In this document: positions 26,826 through 35,065 of the stretch, in pieces | Layout of the letters: each line of letters starts with the position of its first letter | Numbering within the stretch: position 1 is the first letter of the stretch | Origin: CAVZOY01 sp963777095 | GTDB lineage: Bacteria; Actinomycetota; Actinomycetes; Mycobacteriales; Geodermatophilaceae | DNA length: 64,000 nucleotides | Direction: 5' to 3' | Assembly (NCBI GenBank): GCA_963777095.1 | Contig: CAVZOY010000006.1 | Location: 682,001 to 746,000 of the forward strand | Position numbers and translations under genes: made by a program | The notes under the pieces: model-generated | The model's database searches: none | What the model saw: the letters and a program-made list of their open reading frames with translations, nothing else | What the model was told of the DNA's origin: nothing

Positions 26826-26851
26826 TGTGACGCAGGCCACCCGATTAGGGT
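26826..26851 (+). promoter_or_regulatory. CRP-like site and -10 hexamer upstream of the GDT1-family gene
   Basis: TGTGACGCAGGCCAC (26826-26840) matches the motif before the acyl-CoA ligase at 1625 and resembles TGTGA-N6-TCACA. It is followed five bases later by TAGGGT (26846-26851), so a bound protein would sit over the -35 region. Confidence 0.4.
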
Positions 26852-26892
26852 CTTCTGACGGCGCCCGGCGGTCGGGCAGGGAGAGGGTGCTC

Positions 26893-27489
26893 GTGTCCCT
26901 GACGGTCATCCTGACCGCCTTCGTCCTCGTACTCCCGGTCGAGCTGCCGGACAAGACGCTGTTCGCGTCGCTGGTCCTGGCCACCCGCTTCCCGCCGCTG
27001 CCGGTGTTCGTCGGCGTCGGCACGGCGTTCGGACTGCAGGTGGCGATCGCCGTCACCGCCGGCTCGCTGCTATCGCTCCTGCCCGACGCGCTGGTCAGCG
27101 GCGTGGTCGCCGTCCTCTTCCTGATCGGGGCGCTGCTGCTGTGGCGCAGCGCCACCGAGGGACCGGAGGACGCCGACGACGTGGCCGCCGGCAAGGAGGG
27201 GCACTCCTTCCTCAAGGTTGCCGCGATCTCCTTCGGGGTGCTCTTCGCGGCTGAGTGGGGCGACCTCTCCCAGCTGGCCACCGCCGGCCTGGCCGCCCGC
27301 TACGAGGACCCGATCTCGGTGTTCATCGGCTCGTGGGCCGCGCTGCTCGTGGTCAGCGGCCTCGCCGTGTTCCTGGGCAAGAAGCTGGCCGACCGGCTGC
27401 CGATCTCGCTGATCCGGCGGGTGGCGGCGGGTCTGTTCCTCGTGTTCGCGGTGGTCGCGATCGTCGAGACGATCCGCGCCCTGGCGTGA
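26893..27489 (+). CDS. TMEM165/GDT1 family cation transporter
   Basis: About 198 residues, six membrane helices in two inverted halves. The family signature is E-x-G-D-K/R-S/T in each half: here ELPDKTLFAS in the first (Pro in place of Gly) and EWGDLSQLAT in the second. GDT1 proteins move Mn2+ or Ca2+ in exchange for protons; MneA-type bacterial members export manganese. The GTG at 26893 was chosen because AGGGAGAGGG lies at good distance; a GTG at 26887 and longer forms are possible. No manganese riboswitch (yybP-ykoY) structure was recognised in the 120-base upstream region. Confidence 0.85.
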   Translation: MSLTVILTAFVLVLPVELPDKTLFASLVLATRFPPLPVFVGVGTAFGLQVAIAVTAGSLLSLLPDALVSGVVAVLFLIGALLLWRSATEGPEDADDVAAGKEGHSFLKVAAISFGVLFAAEWGDLSQLATAGLAARYEDPISVFIGSWAALLVVSGLAVFLGKKLADRLPISLIRRVAAGLFLVFAVVAIVETIRALA

Positions 27490-27499
27490 CCTGACCGCG

Positions 27500-27521
27500 C
27501 GCGATGACGATCAACATCGCG
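27500..27521. repeat. Short inverted repeat between GDT1 and ABC exporter genes
   Basis: CGCGATG-ACGATCAA-CATCGCG, perfect 7-base arms. It follows the GDT1 stop by ten bases and may end that transcript; its loop contains GATCAA like the tips of the larger elements. Confidence 0.4.
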
Positions 27522-27553
27522 GTGGCGGAACGTCGGTGGCGGACAGTGGCAGC

Positions 27554-28529
27554 ATGGGCGGCGAGATGGACGCCGCCGTGCAGGTCACCGACCTGGTGAA
27601 GCGCTACAAGGGGCGTCCGGTGGATGCCGTGGCCGGCATCAGCTTCACCGTCGGTACGCGGCGAGGTCTTCGGCCTGCTCGGCCCGAACGGCGCGGGCAA
27701 GACCACCACCGTCGGCGTCCTCACCACCCGGGTGCTGGCGACGTCGGGGCAGGCGAGCGTCGCCGGCGTCGACGTGCTGCAGGACCCGGTGGCCGCGCGC
27801 AGCCGGCTGTCGGTCGTGCCGCAGCGGTCGAACCTGGACAGGGCGCTGACCGCCCGGCAGAACCTCGTCTTCCACGCCGCGTACCACGGCATGGGCCGGG
27901 TCGAGCGCAACCGCCGGGCCGACGAACTCCTCGAGCAGCTCGGCCTGGGCGACCGGGGCGGCGACAAGGTCGACAACTACTCCGGCGGCATGGCGCAGCG
28001 GCTGCTCATCGCCCGGGCGCTCATGCACGCACCGCAGGTCGTCTTCCTCGACGAGCCGAGCACCGGGCTGGACCCGCAGGCGCGGCTGTTCGTGTGGGAC
28101 CGCATCCGGGATCTGCGGGAGCGCGGTGTGACCGTCGTCCTCACCACGCACGACATGGACGAGGCGGCCGAACTGACCGACCGGGTCGCGATCATGGACC
28201 ACGGCCGACTGCTCGCCCTCGACACCCCGTCGGCCCTCACCCGCGGCCTGCCCGGCAGCGCGACGCTCGACATCGACGTCGAGCGGGCGGACGGGGACAC
28301 CGACGACGGGGTGCTCGCGGCCCTGGGCCCGCTGGCCGAGCGGGTCGAGCCGGTGGCCGACTCCGGCGGGCTGCGGGCGCGGCTCTACCTCTCCGGGGAC
28401 GCCGCCGCGCTGGTCGGTCCGGTCGCCGACGTGCTCACCGCCCGGCGCGCGCGGCTGACCGGCGTCCGCATCGGCGAGCCCAGCCTCGAGGACGTCTTCC
28501 TCTCGCTCACCGGTCGGGAGCTGCGATGA
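27554..28529 (+). CDS. ABC transporter ATP-binding protein (DrrA-type), frameshifted
   Basis: ATPase subunit of an ABC-2 exporter. Walker A LGPNGAGKTTTVG, signature YSGGMAQRLLIARAL, Walker B VVFLDEPSTGLDPQ and H-loop LTTHDMDEAAE are all present; the C-terminal 80 residues match the DrrA-type extension. A surplus A near 27655 (GTCGGTACGCGG) changes frame in the strand before Walker A, between ISFTVG and RGEVFGLL. The ATG at 27554 is preferred, with another at 27566 possible. The stop overlaps the permease ATG (ATGA), giving a two-gene operon for export of an unknown lipid, peptide or drug. Confidence 0.88.
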
Positions 28530-29317
28530 CCGCCACCGCGCCGCGCCCCGACGTCGCCCGGGCGTTCCGCGCCCTGCTGTGGCGCGACGTCTTCGTCACC
28601 GGCCGCGAGTTCGTGCCGTTCCTCCTGCAGGTCGTGCTGCAGCCGGTCTTCCTGCTGTTCGTGTTCGGCAAGGTGCTGGTCGAGCTCGGCTTCGCGACCG
28701 ACGAGTACTCCGACGTGCTGCTGCCGGGCGTGATCGCGCTCGCCGCCTTCCTCACGGCCCTGCAGAACACCGCCTTCCCACTGGTCATCGACTTCTCGTA
28801 CACGAAGGAGATCGAGGACCGCCTCTTGGCGCCGCTGCCCACCCACCTGGTGGCGGTGGAGAAGATCGTCTTCTCGCTGTTGCGAGCGCTGATCGCCGCG
28901 CTGCTGATGTTCCCGATCGGGCTGTGGGTGCTGGGCTCGCTGCCGGTGACCTGGTCCGACGTGCCGGCCATCCTGCTGTTCCTCGTCCTCGGTTCGCTGG
29001 TCGGCGCCTGCGTCGGGATGACCATCGGCACGTTCGTCACGCCCAACCGGATCAACGTGGTGTTCGCCGTCGTCCTGACGCCGCTGCTGTTCACCGGTTC
29101 GACGCAGTTCCCCTGGCCGTCGCTGGACGAGCTGCGCTGGTTCCAGATCGTGTGCGCGCTCAACCCCCTCACCTACGTCAGCGAGGCGCTGCGCGCGGTG
29201 ATGGCCCCCGACCTGCCGCACATCCCGCTCTGGGTGTGCGCGCTCGCGCTGCTCGGGTTCCTGGCCGTCTTCGGCGCCGCGAGCCTGATCGGCTTCCGCC
29301 GCCGGGCGCTGGACTGA
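28526..29317 (+). CDS. ABC-2 type transporter permease (DrrB-type)
   Basis: 263-residue membrane protein with six helices. ABC-2 features: WRDVFVTGREFVPFLLQVVL entering TM1, the cytoplasmic SYTKEIEDRLLAPLPTHLVA loop, LVGACVGMTIGTFVTPNRIN and the C-terminal NPLTYVSEALRAVM segment. Pairs with the ATPase encoded four bases upstream. Its last 145 bases are overlapped on the other strand by the response regulator reading frame. Confidence 0.9.
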   Translation: MTATAPRPDVARAFRALLWRDVFVTGREFVPFLLQVVLQPVFLLFVFGKVLVELGFATDEYSDVLLPGVIALAAFLTALQNTAFPLVIDFSYTKEIEDRLLAPLPTHLVAVEKIVFSLLRALIAALLMFPIGLWVLGSLPVTWSDVPAILLFLVLGSLVGACVGMTIGTFVTPNRINVVFAVVLTPLLFTGSTQFPWPSLDELRWFQIVCALNPLTYVSEALRAVMAPDLPHIPLWVCALALLGFLAVFGAASLIGFRRRALD

Positions 29318-29962
29318 AGACGACGCCCGAGTCCGGCGTCCCGCGCTCGCGCGACCGCCTCGGTGCGGGAGGCGACCCCGAGCTTGGTGAGGATCGCCGA
29401 GACGTTGTTGCGCACCGTCTTCGGGCTCAGGAACGAGTGCGCCGCGATCCGGTCGGTCGACCAGCCGCGGGCCAGCTGGTCGAGGACGGCGAACTCGCGC
29501 TCGGTCAGCTGGGGGAAGGGCCGGGGTCCGGACGGCGAGGCGAGCGCCGCGCCGAGGCGCGAGGAGACGTCCCGGCCGAGGAGGACCTCACCGCGGGCAA
29601 CGGCACGGATGGCGCCGACGATCTCCTCGTGACCGGCGCCCTTGACCACGTAGCCGCGGGCACCGGCACGCAGGGCGGCCAGCAGCGAGGTGTCGTCCTC
29701 GAACATGGTCAGGACCAGGACCCCGACGTGCGGCCAGTCCGCCAGCAGTCGCCGCGTCGCCTCGACGCCGCTGAGGCCGGGCAGGTGCAGGTCCATGACG
29801 ACGACGTCCGGCTGCAGCTGCGCGACCAGCTCGAGCGCCTCCTCGCCGGTGCCCGCCTCGCCGACGATCTCCACGCCGTCGACCTCGGCGAACAGCGCGC
29901 GCAGCCCTTGCCGGTAGACGGGGTGGTCGTCGCACACGGCGACGCGGAGCGGCCCGCGTCAC
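29173..29962 (-). CDS. NarL/LuxR-type response regulator, frameshifted at the start
   Basis: Two-component regulator. Receiver domain: AVCDDHPVYRQGLRALF (acidic pair), phospho-acceptor Asp in VVVMDLHLPGLSG, Thr in VLTMFEDD and Lys in YVVKGAG. Output HTH: PFPQLTEREFAVLDQLARG, then LSPKTVRNNVSAILTKLGVA. The GTG at 29962 overlaps the kinase stop (GTGA); one surplus base near 29948 is needed to join it to VAVCDD. The domain ends near 29330, yet no stop occurs until 29173, so about 40 extra residues are read antisense to the permease gene; a lost stop through another frame error is possible. Confidence 0.85.
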
Positions 29963-32000
29963 GGCCGCTCGCCCACCGGCAGCTCGGCGCGGACCGGGTG
30001 CCCGCGCCCCGGCCGTCCGGTGACGGTCAGCGAGCCGCCCAGCTCCTCGGCCCGCTCGCGCATGGAGGCGAGCCCGACCCCGCTGCCCGCCGGCGCCGTT
30101 CCCGGTGAACCCCGCCCCGTCGTCGCAGACCTCGACCACCAGAGCACCCTCGCGACGAGGAGCTCGCAGGCGACGGTGCCGGCGCCGGCGTGCCGCACCG
30201 CGTTCAGTGACCGCCTCGAGCGCGATCCGGTAGGCGGCCACTTCGACGGCGGCCGACAGGACGGGCAGCCGCTCGGGGACGGCGACGGTGACCCGCGGCC
30301 CCTCCGGCGTGTCCAGCCGCGCCACCGACGCGGACAGCGCGCCGGCCAGGCCCAGCTCGTCGAGAGCGGGCGGACGCAGGTCCTCGACCGCCCGGCGGAG
30401 CGTGCTCATGGCGTCGTCCGTGGCGGCGCGCAGGCCGACCAGCGGGGCGTCGTCCTGACCGGTCCGCCGGGCGCGCAGCGAGGCGGCGTCGATCTGGATG
30501 GCGACGGCGGCCAACCGCGGGCCGAGGTCGTCGTGCAGGTCGTGCCGCAGCCGCCGCCGCTCCTCCTCCCGGGCCACCACGAGCCGCTCCCGCGATCGGC
30601 GGAGGTCCTCGGTCAGCCGGATGGCCGCGGCCGCCGCGGCGATCGGGTACGCCAGCCGCTCCAGCAGGTCGACGTCGCGGCGGGCCAGCGGTTCGTGCGG
30701 GCTGCGCCGCGACCACGGTCAGCGAGCCGTGCGGCGCGCCGCCGTGGACGAGCGGCACGGTGGTTCAGCGTCGTCCGGCAGCCGCCCAGCCGGGCCGACT
30801 GCCGGAGGTCGCGGTGTGCACGGGAGCCTCGTGCGGGCGCGCCACCTCGATGGTCACCCACGGGACCGCCAGGGCAGCGGCGATCCGCCGCGGCCGCCGC
30901 GTCCAGGGCGGCCGCGGGCTCGGCGGTGGCCTCGAGCGTGCGGCCGAGGTCGGCGAGCGCCCGGCCCGGATCGTCGCGGTCGCCGTACAGCGCCCGCCCC
31001 ACCGCGCGCTGCAGCCAGACGCGGGCCGGCTGGAAGACCGCGGCGACGACCCCGCGGCGAGCAGGGACTCGGCCAGCCCGGCCTCGCGGCGCAGGAGGTT
31101 GGACACCGCCGCCACCACCGCGGCGTACCCGCCGACGACGAGCACGGTCAGCCCCAGCCAGACCACCGACCGGCGGACGACGACCTCGAGGTCGTAGAGC
31201 CGGTAGCGCAGCACGCACAGCGTCGCGGCGATCGGCAGCAGCGGCAGGACGACGGTCTGCACGTACGGTGCCCGCGCCGGACAGCGGTGGCGTGGCGGCC
31301 ATCGCGGCGACTGACGAGCACGGCGGCGACGACGTACGGCGCGATGCGGGGACGGTCGTGCGCCGTCCGCGCGGTGCAGCCGCACGCAGCAGCGAGCCGA
31401 GGCAGGCCAGCCCGCAGACGCATGAGCGCGACGATCAGCGGACCGGTGAGCAGCGACGACAGCCGCGCACCGCCCAGCGGGTTGGCCACCGAGGACGTCC
31501 GGACCGAGGCGGATGCGCGGCACCGTCGCCGACGCCACCACCAGCGCCACCACCAGCCCGCACGCGACGAAGGTCAGCGGGCGCCAGCGGCGGGAGGGCG
31601 GGGCGCCGTCCGGGAACAGCAGCAGCAGGAGGGTCAACTGCGGGCCGAGGGCCAGCACGTAGAGCCACTCGGACACCCAGGCAGCGGGGAGCAGGCCGGG
31701 CCAGCCCCACGTGCGGGCCGCGGTGACCCAGGCGGTCACCGCCGCCGTGCCCGCGTAGGCGGCACCGGAGAGGCCGAACAGCCAGCCCATCGGGTTGCGC
31801 GGCAGCCGGGCGATCAGCAGTCGCGCCGAGCACCCCGCTCACCGAGCCGACGACGGCGTCCACGACGACGTGGCTCTGCACGACGTCGCCACCGGCGGCG
31901 AGCCATGACGTACGAGCGCCGCGGCCGCGACCGCGGTCGTCCCGGCCGCGAGCACGGCCGGGACGACGCGCGGCCGCGGCTCGGCCGGGCCGGTCGGCAT
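29959..32000 (-). CDS. Membrane sensor histidine kinase (HisKA_3/NarX-type), many frame changes
   Basis: About 680 residues when joined. The N-terminal half holds several hydrophobic helices (GWLFGLSGAAYAGTAAVTAW, LALGPQLTLLLLLFPDG, VQTVVLPLLPIAATLCVL, VVWLGLTVLVVGGYAAVVA), then a soluble region, the dimerisation helix EEERRRLRHDLHDDLGPRLA with the phospho-accepting His, and a HATPase_c domain with NAVRHAG and SGVGLASMRERAEELGG. At least eight frame changes are spread through it, the densest such cluster in the window. The ATG at 32000 follows the stop of the membrane protein gene by a few bases. It presumably phosphorylates the regulator encoded next; the signal is unknown. Confidence 0.78.
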
Positions 32001-32011
32001 GCGTCACGGCG

Positions 32012-32694
32012 TCACGGTGCCATGACCGCGGCCCGCCGGGCGACGTGCGCGAGCGCGACGCCGGCCACGGCGACGTCGAGCAGCGAGGACGCCGAGCATG
32101 AGCGGGCCGGTGCCGATCGCCCCGGCGGCGACGCAGGCGACGACCATGCCGACCGGCAGCCAGCGGGGCACCGTGCCGGCGCGCCACAGGGCGACCGCGA
32201 CCAGCAGGAGGCCGACCGCGAAGAGGGGCACCGACCAGAAGCTGACCGGCAGGGTCACCGGGGCGGTGCTCGCCTCCGCGGCCGCGACGACGTCCGCCCC
32301 GGCGGAGCGCGCCACGTCGGGACCGGAGGCCCAGTAGAGCAGGTAGCCGTAGGTGGCCTGGCTGAGCGCGTTGGCGGTCATGCCGACCGCGACCATCGCG
32401 GCGCCGACGGTGGCCAGGGCACGGCCCCGGCGACGGGACGAGCCAGCGGCGGTAGGCCAGCACGAGCGCGATGACCAGCAGTCCGCCGAAGGCGACGGCC
32501 ACCTTCGCGGCGACGTGCCGGGTTCGGACGTCGGCGACCGCGGCGAGGGCGGCGTCGACGTCCATCGGGAGGGTGGGGTGCAACGCGTAGCCGAGGTCGA
32601 ACAGGACCGGCCCGGCGAGCAGCAGCGCGCAGAGCGCGAGCCACCCTCGGGGGACGGCGCGGCGGGTGGGAACGGTCGGGGCTGCGGTGACCAC
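32012..32694 (-). CDS. Multi-pass membrane protein upstream of the kinase, frameshifted
   Basis: About 225 residues when joined, with five or six helices: GWLALCALLLAGPVLFDLGY, VAVAFGGLLVIALVLAYRRW, LATVGAAMVAVGMTANALSQ, FWSVPLFAVGLLLVAVALW and LPVGMVVACVAAGAIGTGP. The frame shifts near 32420 and near 32090 (one base each). No family recognised with certainty. GTG start with GAGGAGA seven bases upstream; stop 11 bases before the kinase ATG. As first gene of a membrane protein-kinase-regulator operon it may be a signalling partner or target. Confidence 0.65.
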
Positions 32695-32799
32695 GGGATC
32701 TCCTCGGGTCGGGGAACGGACGCGAGGACGGTCCGCCGGGCGACGTCCCGCCGGCCAGGGGCAGGTGTCACGCCGTCGCGGGATCCCGGCCGGGTCGCC

Positions 32800-32805
32800 T
32801 AGCGT
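32800..32805 (+). promoter_or_regulatory. -10 hexamer of leaderless promoter for YdeI-like gene
   Basis: TAGCGT, six bases before the ATG at 32812. Confidence 0.55.
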
Positions 32806-32811
32806 GCGGCC

Positions 32812-33258
32812 ATGGACTTCCGGACGACGGTGGAGCTCGGCGGCAAGACGGCGACGGGCCTGCAGGTTCCCGACGACGTGGTCGAGGCACTCGGCTCGGG
32901 CAAGCGCCCGCCGGTGACCGTGACCGTGGGCGGCTACAGCTACCGGACGACCGTGGCGCCGATGGGCGGGGCCTTCTGGGTGCCGCTGGCCGCCGAGCAC
33001 CGCGAGGCCGCCGGCGTGGCCGCCGGCCAGGAGGTCGAGGTGGGCATCGAGCTGGACGCCGCGCCCCGCGAGATGGCACTGCCCGACGACCTGGCCGCCG
33101 CCCTGGACGACGACGCGCGCCGCACCTACGACTCGCTCGCGCTACTCGCACCGAAGGAGTGGGTGCGCTGGGTCGAGGAGGCCAAGAAGCCCGAGACCCG
33201 CGCCGCCCGGATCGAGAAGACCGCCGCGTCGCTGCGCGAGGGGAAGAAGGCACGGTGA
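32812..33258 (+). CDS. DUF1905 plus YdeI/OmdA (bacteriocin-protection) domain protein
   Basis: 148 residues in two parts: a DUF1905 beta barrel (FRTTVELGGKTATGLQVPDD, RTTVAPMGGAFWVPLAAEHR, EVEVGIELD) and a helical YdeI/OmdA tail (LPDDLAAALDDDARRTYDSL, WVRWVEEAKKPETRAARIEK). YdeI relatives have been linked to protection against peptides and bacteriocins; molecular role unknown. It resembles a longer version of the protein encoded at 3354. The stop overlaps the GTG of the next small gene (GTGA). Confidence 0.85.
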   Translation: MDFRTTVELGGKTATGLQVPDDVVEALGSGKRPPVTVTVGGYSYRTTVAPMGGAFWVPLAAEHREAAGVAAGQEVEVGIELDAAPREMALPDDLAAALDDDARRTYDSLALLAPKEWVRWVEEAKKPETRAARIEKTAASLREGKKAR

Positions 33259-33542
33259 GACGGCTCGGTCGTGCCGCGCCGGCCCCCGAGCGCCCACGGC
33301 CCGACCACGGTGTCGTGGAGATCGAACCGTGGACCGGCGCGGCCGCCCCCTTCTGGCGGCACTCGTGGGAGGACGAGACGGGGCCGCTCTGGCGCGCGAC
33401 GTGGCGGGACGGCGACCGCCTGCTGGAGAACCCGCCGTGCCCGCGGCAGCGGGCCGTCGCCTGGGCGTACGGCGTGCCGGCCGCGTGGCGGCTCATCCGT
33501 TCCGGCCCGGGCGACGACTGGGTCGAACTGCCCCCGCCCTGA
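33255..33542 (+). CDS. Small tryptophan-rich protein, unknown function
   Basis: 95 residues, no membrane segment or signal peptide; rich in Trp, Pro and Arg (EIEPWTGAAAPFWRHSWEDE, LWRATWRDGDRLLENPPCPR). No family recognised. The GTG overlaps the stop codon of the YdeI-like gene, so it is probably cotranslated with it. Codon use (G/C at third positions) supports a real gene. Confidence 0.55.
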   Translation: MRRLGRAAPAPERPRPDHGVVEIEPWTGAAAPFWRHSWEDETGPLWRATWRDGDRLLENPPCPRQRAVAWAYGVPAAWRLIRSGPGDDWVELPPP

Positions 33543-33546
33543 CCCG

Positions 33547-34125
33547 TCAGCGAAAGCTCTGCGCCGCCGCCTCCAGTCGAGCGCGGTAGGCCGCCCACTC
33601 CTCCGAGGTACGGCCGGGCACGTTCTGGTCGCCCGCGTACTGGCCGCTCGTGCCGTCGATCAGCTCGCGCAGGATGTCGGCGTGGCCGGCGTGCCGAGAC
33701 GTCTCGACGACCATGTGCACGAGGATCCGCTGCAGCGTCACGTGCCGCCGCTCCTCCGGCCACCAGGGCACCTCGCCCGGGGCGTCGAGCGGCAGCGCCT
33801 CGATCGTCGCGTCGCTGTGCGCGGCGGAGAACCGGTGCAGCTCGACGATCTCGTCACGGGACTCGTCCGCCGTCGCCCACATGTCGCCGTCGGGCTCCCC
33901 GCCCTCGCCGTACCAGGGCAGCTCCCGCCCGGGCGGCCGGCCGAAGACCTCGCCGAAGTAGCCCAGCTCCACGCTGGCCACGTGCTTGACCAGGCCGAGC
34001 AGGTTGGTGCCGGTCGGTGTCATCGGCCGACGGGCGTCGTACTCGGAGAGCCCGTCGAGCTTGGCCAGCAGGTCGGACCTGCGCCGTCGCAGGTAGTCGT
34101 GCAGCGTCGCCTTCACCTCGTCCAT
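33547..34125 (-). CDS. DinB family protein (DUF664-type)
   Basis: 192 residues of the DinB/YfiT four-helix metal-binding fold. The three metal His positions can be placed in GLVKHVASVELGYFGEVFG, in HRFSAAHSD and in VHMVVETSRHAGHADILREL. In actinobacteria this superfamily includes mycothiol-dependent transferases and isomerases, so a detoxification role is plausible. Divergent from a TipA-type MerR regulator, with that regulator's palindromic operator in the 93-base gap. Confidence 0.85.
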   Translation of the reverse strand: MDEVKATLHDYLRRRRSDLLAKLDGLSEYDARRPMTPTGTNLLGLVKHVASVELGYFGEVFGRPPGRELPWYGEGGEPDGDMWATADESRDEIVELHRFSAAHSDATIEALPLDAPGEVPWWPEERRHVTLQRILVHMVVETSRHAGHADILRELIDGTSGQYAGDQNVPGRTSEEWAAYRARLEAAAQSFR

Positions 34126-34160
34126 GGGGGGACCTTGCCGGACATCAGCGACAGAAACAC

Positions 34161-34191
34161 TTGACCCTGACGCGACGTCAGGGTGGACCGT
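34161..34191 (+). promoter_or_regulatory. MerR-type operator-promoter for the TipA-like regulator
   Basis: A perfect palindrome CCCTGACG-CGA-CGTCAGGG (34165-34183) begins inside a TTGACC -35 element (34161-34166) and fills the spacer before GACCGT (34186-34191). The resulting 19-base spacer is the over-long spacing typical of promoters activated by MerR proteins, and the palindrome looks like the tipA-type CCTCACG/CGTGAGG operator. Confidence 0.65.
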
Positions 34192-34218
34192 CGTCGGCGT
34201 CAGAGGAGGGAGGACCCC

Positions 34219-34982
34219 GTGCAGCGGTGGCAGGACGGTCGGCGAGGTGGCGGCCATGGCCGGCGTGACGGTGCGCACGCTGCACCACTACGACCGGATC
34301 GGGCTGCTGTCGCCGTCCGGACGGTCGGCGTCCGGGTACCGGCTGTACGCGCCGGACGACCTGGACCGGCTGCACCAGGTGCTGCTGTACCGGGAGCTGG
34401 GGTTCTCGCTCGAGGACGTCGCGGCCCTGCTGGACGACGCGGACCCGATCGAGCACCTGCGGCGGCAGCACCGGCTGCTGCTGGGGCGACTCGAGCGGAC
34501 GCAGGCCATGGTCGCGGCGGTGGAGAAGGAGATGGAGGCACGAGCGATGGGGATGTCGCTGACGCCGGAGGAGAAGTTCGAGGTGTTCGGCGAGTTCGAC
34601 CCGGACCAGTACGAGGAGGAGGTGCAGGAGCGCTGGGGCGAGACCGACGCCTACAAGGAGTCCAAGCGCCGGACCTCCTCGTACACCAAGGACGACTGGG
34701 TGCGGATCAAGGCCGAGGGTGAGGACGTCGAGGCGCGGTTCGCCGCGGCGCTGCAGGCAGGCGTCCCGGCCGACTCCGCGCAGGCCATGGACATCGCCGA
34801 GGAGCACCGGCAGCAGATCAGCCGGAACTTCTACGACTGCCCGCCGGAGATGCACGCCGGCCTCGGCCGGATGTACGTCGAGGACGAGCGGTTCACCGCC
34901 CACTACGAGCAGCGGGCCGCCGGCGCTGGCGCAGTACGTGAGCACCGCTGTCCAGGCGAACGCCGCCCGCCAAGGGGCCTGA
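34219..34982 (+). CDS. MerR family regulator with TipAS effector domain, frameshifted at both ends
   Basis: About 255 residues. DNA-binding part TVGEVAAMAGVTVRTLHHYD then SASGYRLYAPDDLDRL and LGFSLEDVAALLDD; a coiled dimerisation helix (RTQAMVAAVEKEMEARAMGM); and a TipAS domain (YEEEVQERWGETDAYKESKR, DSAQAMDIAEEHRQQISRNF, DERFTAHYEQ), which in TipAL binds thiopeptides or other hydrophobic ligands. The GTG at 34219 follows GGAGGGAGG; a one-base shift near 34236 joins it to TVGEVA, and another near 34920 joins the end LAQYVSTAVQANAARQGA. Probably activates its own promoter and perhaps the divergent DinB gene. Confidence 0.85.
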
Positions 34983-34994
34983 CCCGGCTCGGGC

Positions 34995-35058
34995 GTGCGG
35001 GCGTTCCTCGCGCCGTGCCGGTCCTGCATCGGACGCATGGCGCGAGGAACGCCGGCAC
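34995..35058. repeat. Long inverted repeat between convergent merR-like and glpD genes
   Basis: 34995-35014 (GTGCGGGCGTTCCTCGCGCC) pairs with 35039-35058 over 20 bases with one mismatch; a small GTCC/GGAC hairpin lies in the loop. Positioned between the two stop codons, it probably terminates both genes. Confidence 0.75.
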
Positions 35059-35065
35059 GGAGGGA

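Noticed and set aside
26771..26892. Manganese riboswitch before the GDT1-type gene
   Set aside because: The 120-base region lacks the conserved loops of yybP-ykoY RNAs; a CRP-like site and -10 hexamer explain it better.
34995..35058. Inverted repeats as insertion-sequence ends
   Set aside because: No transposase fragment, target duplication or internal gene lies between any of the repeat arms.
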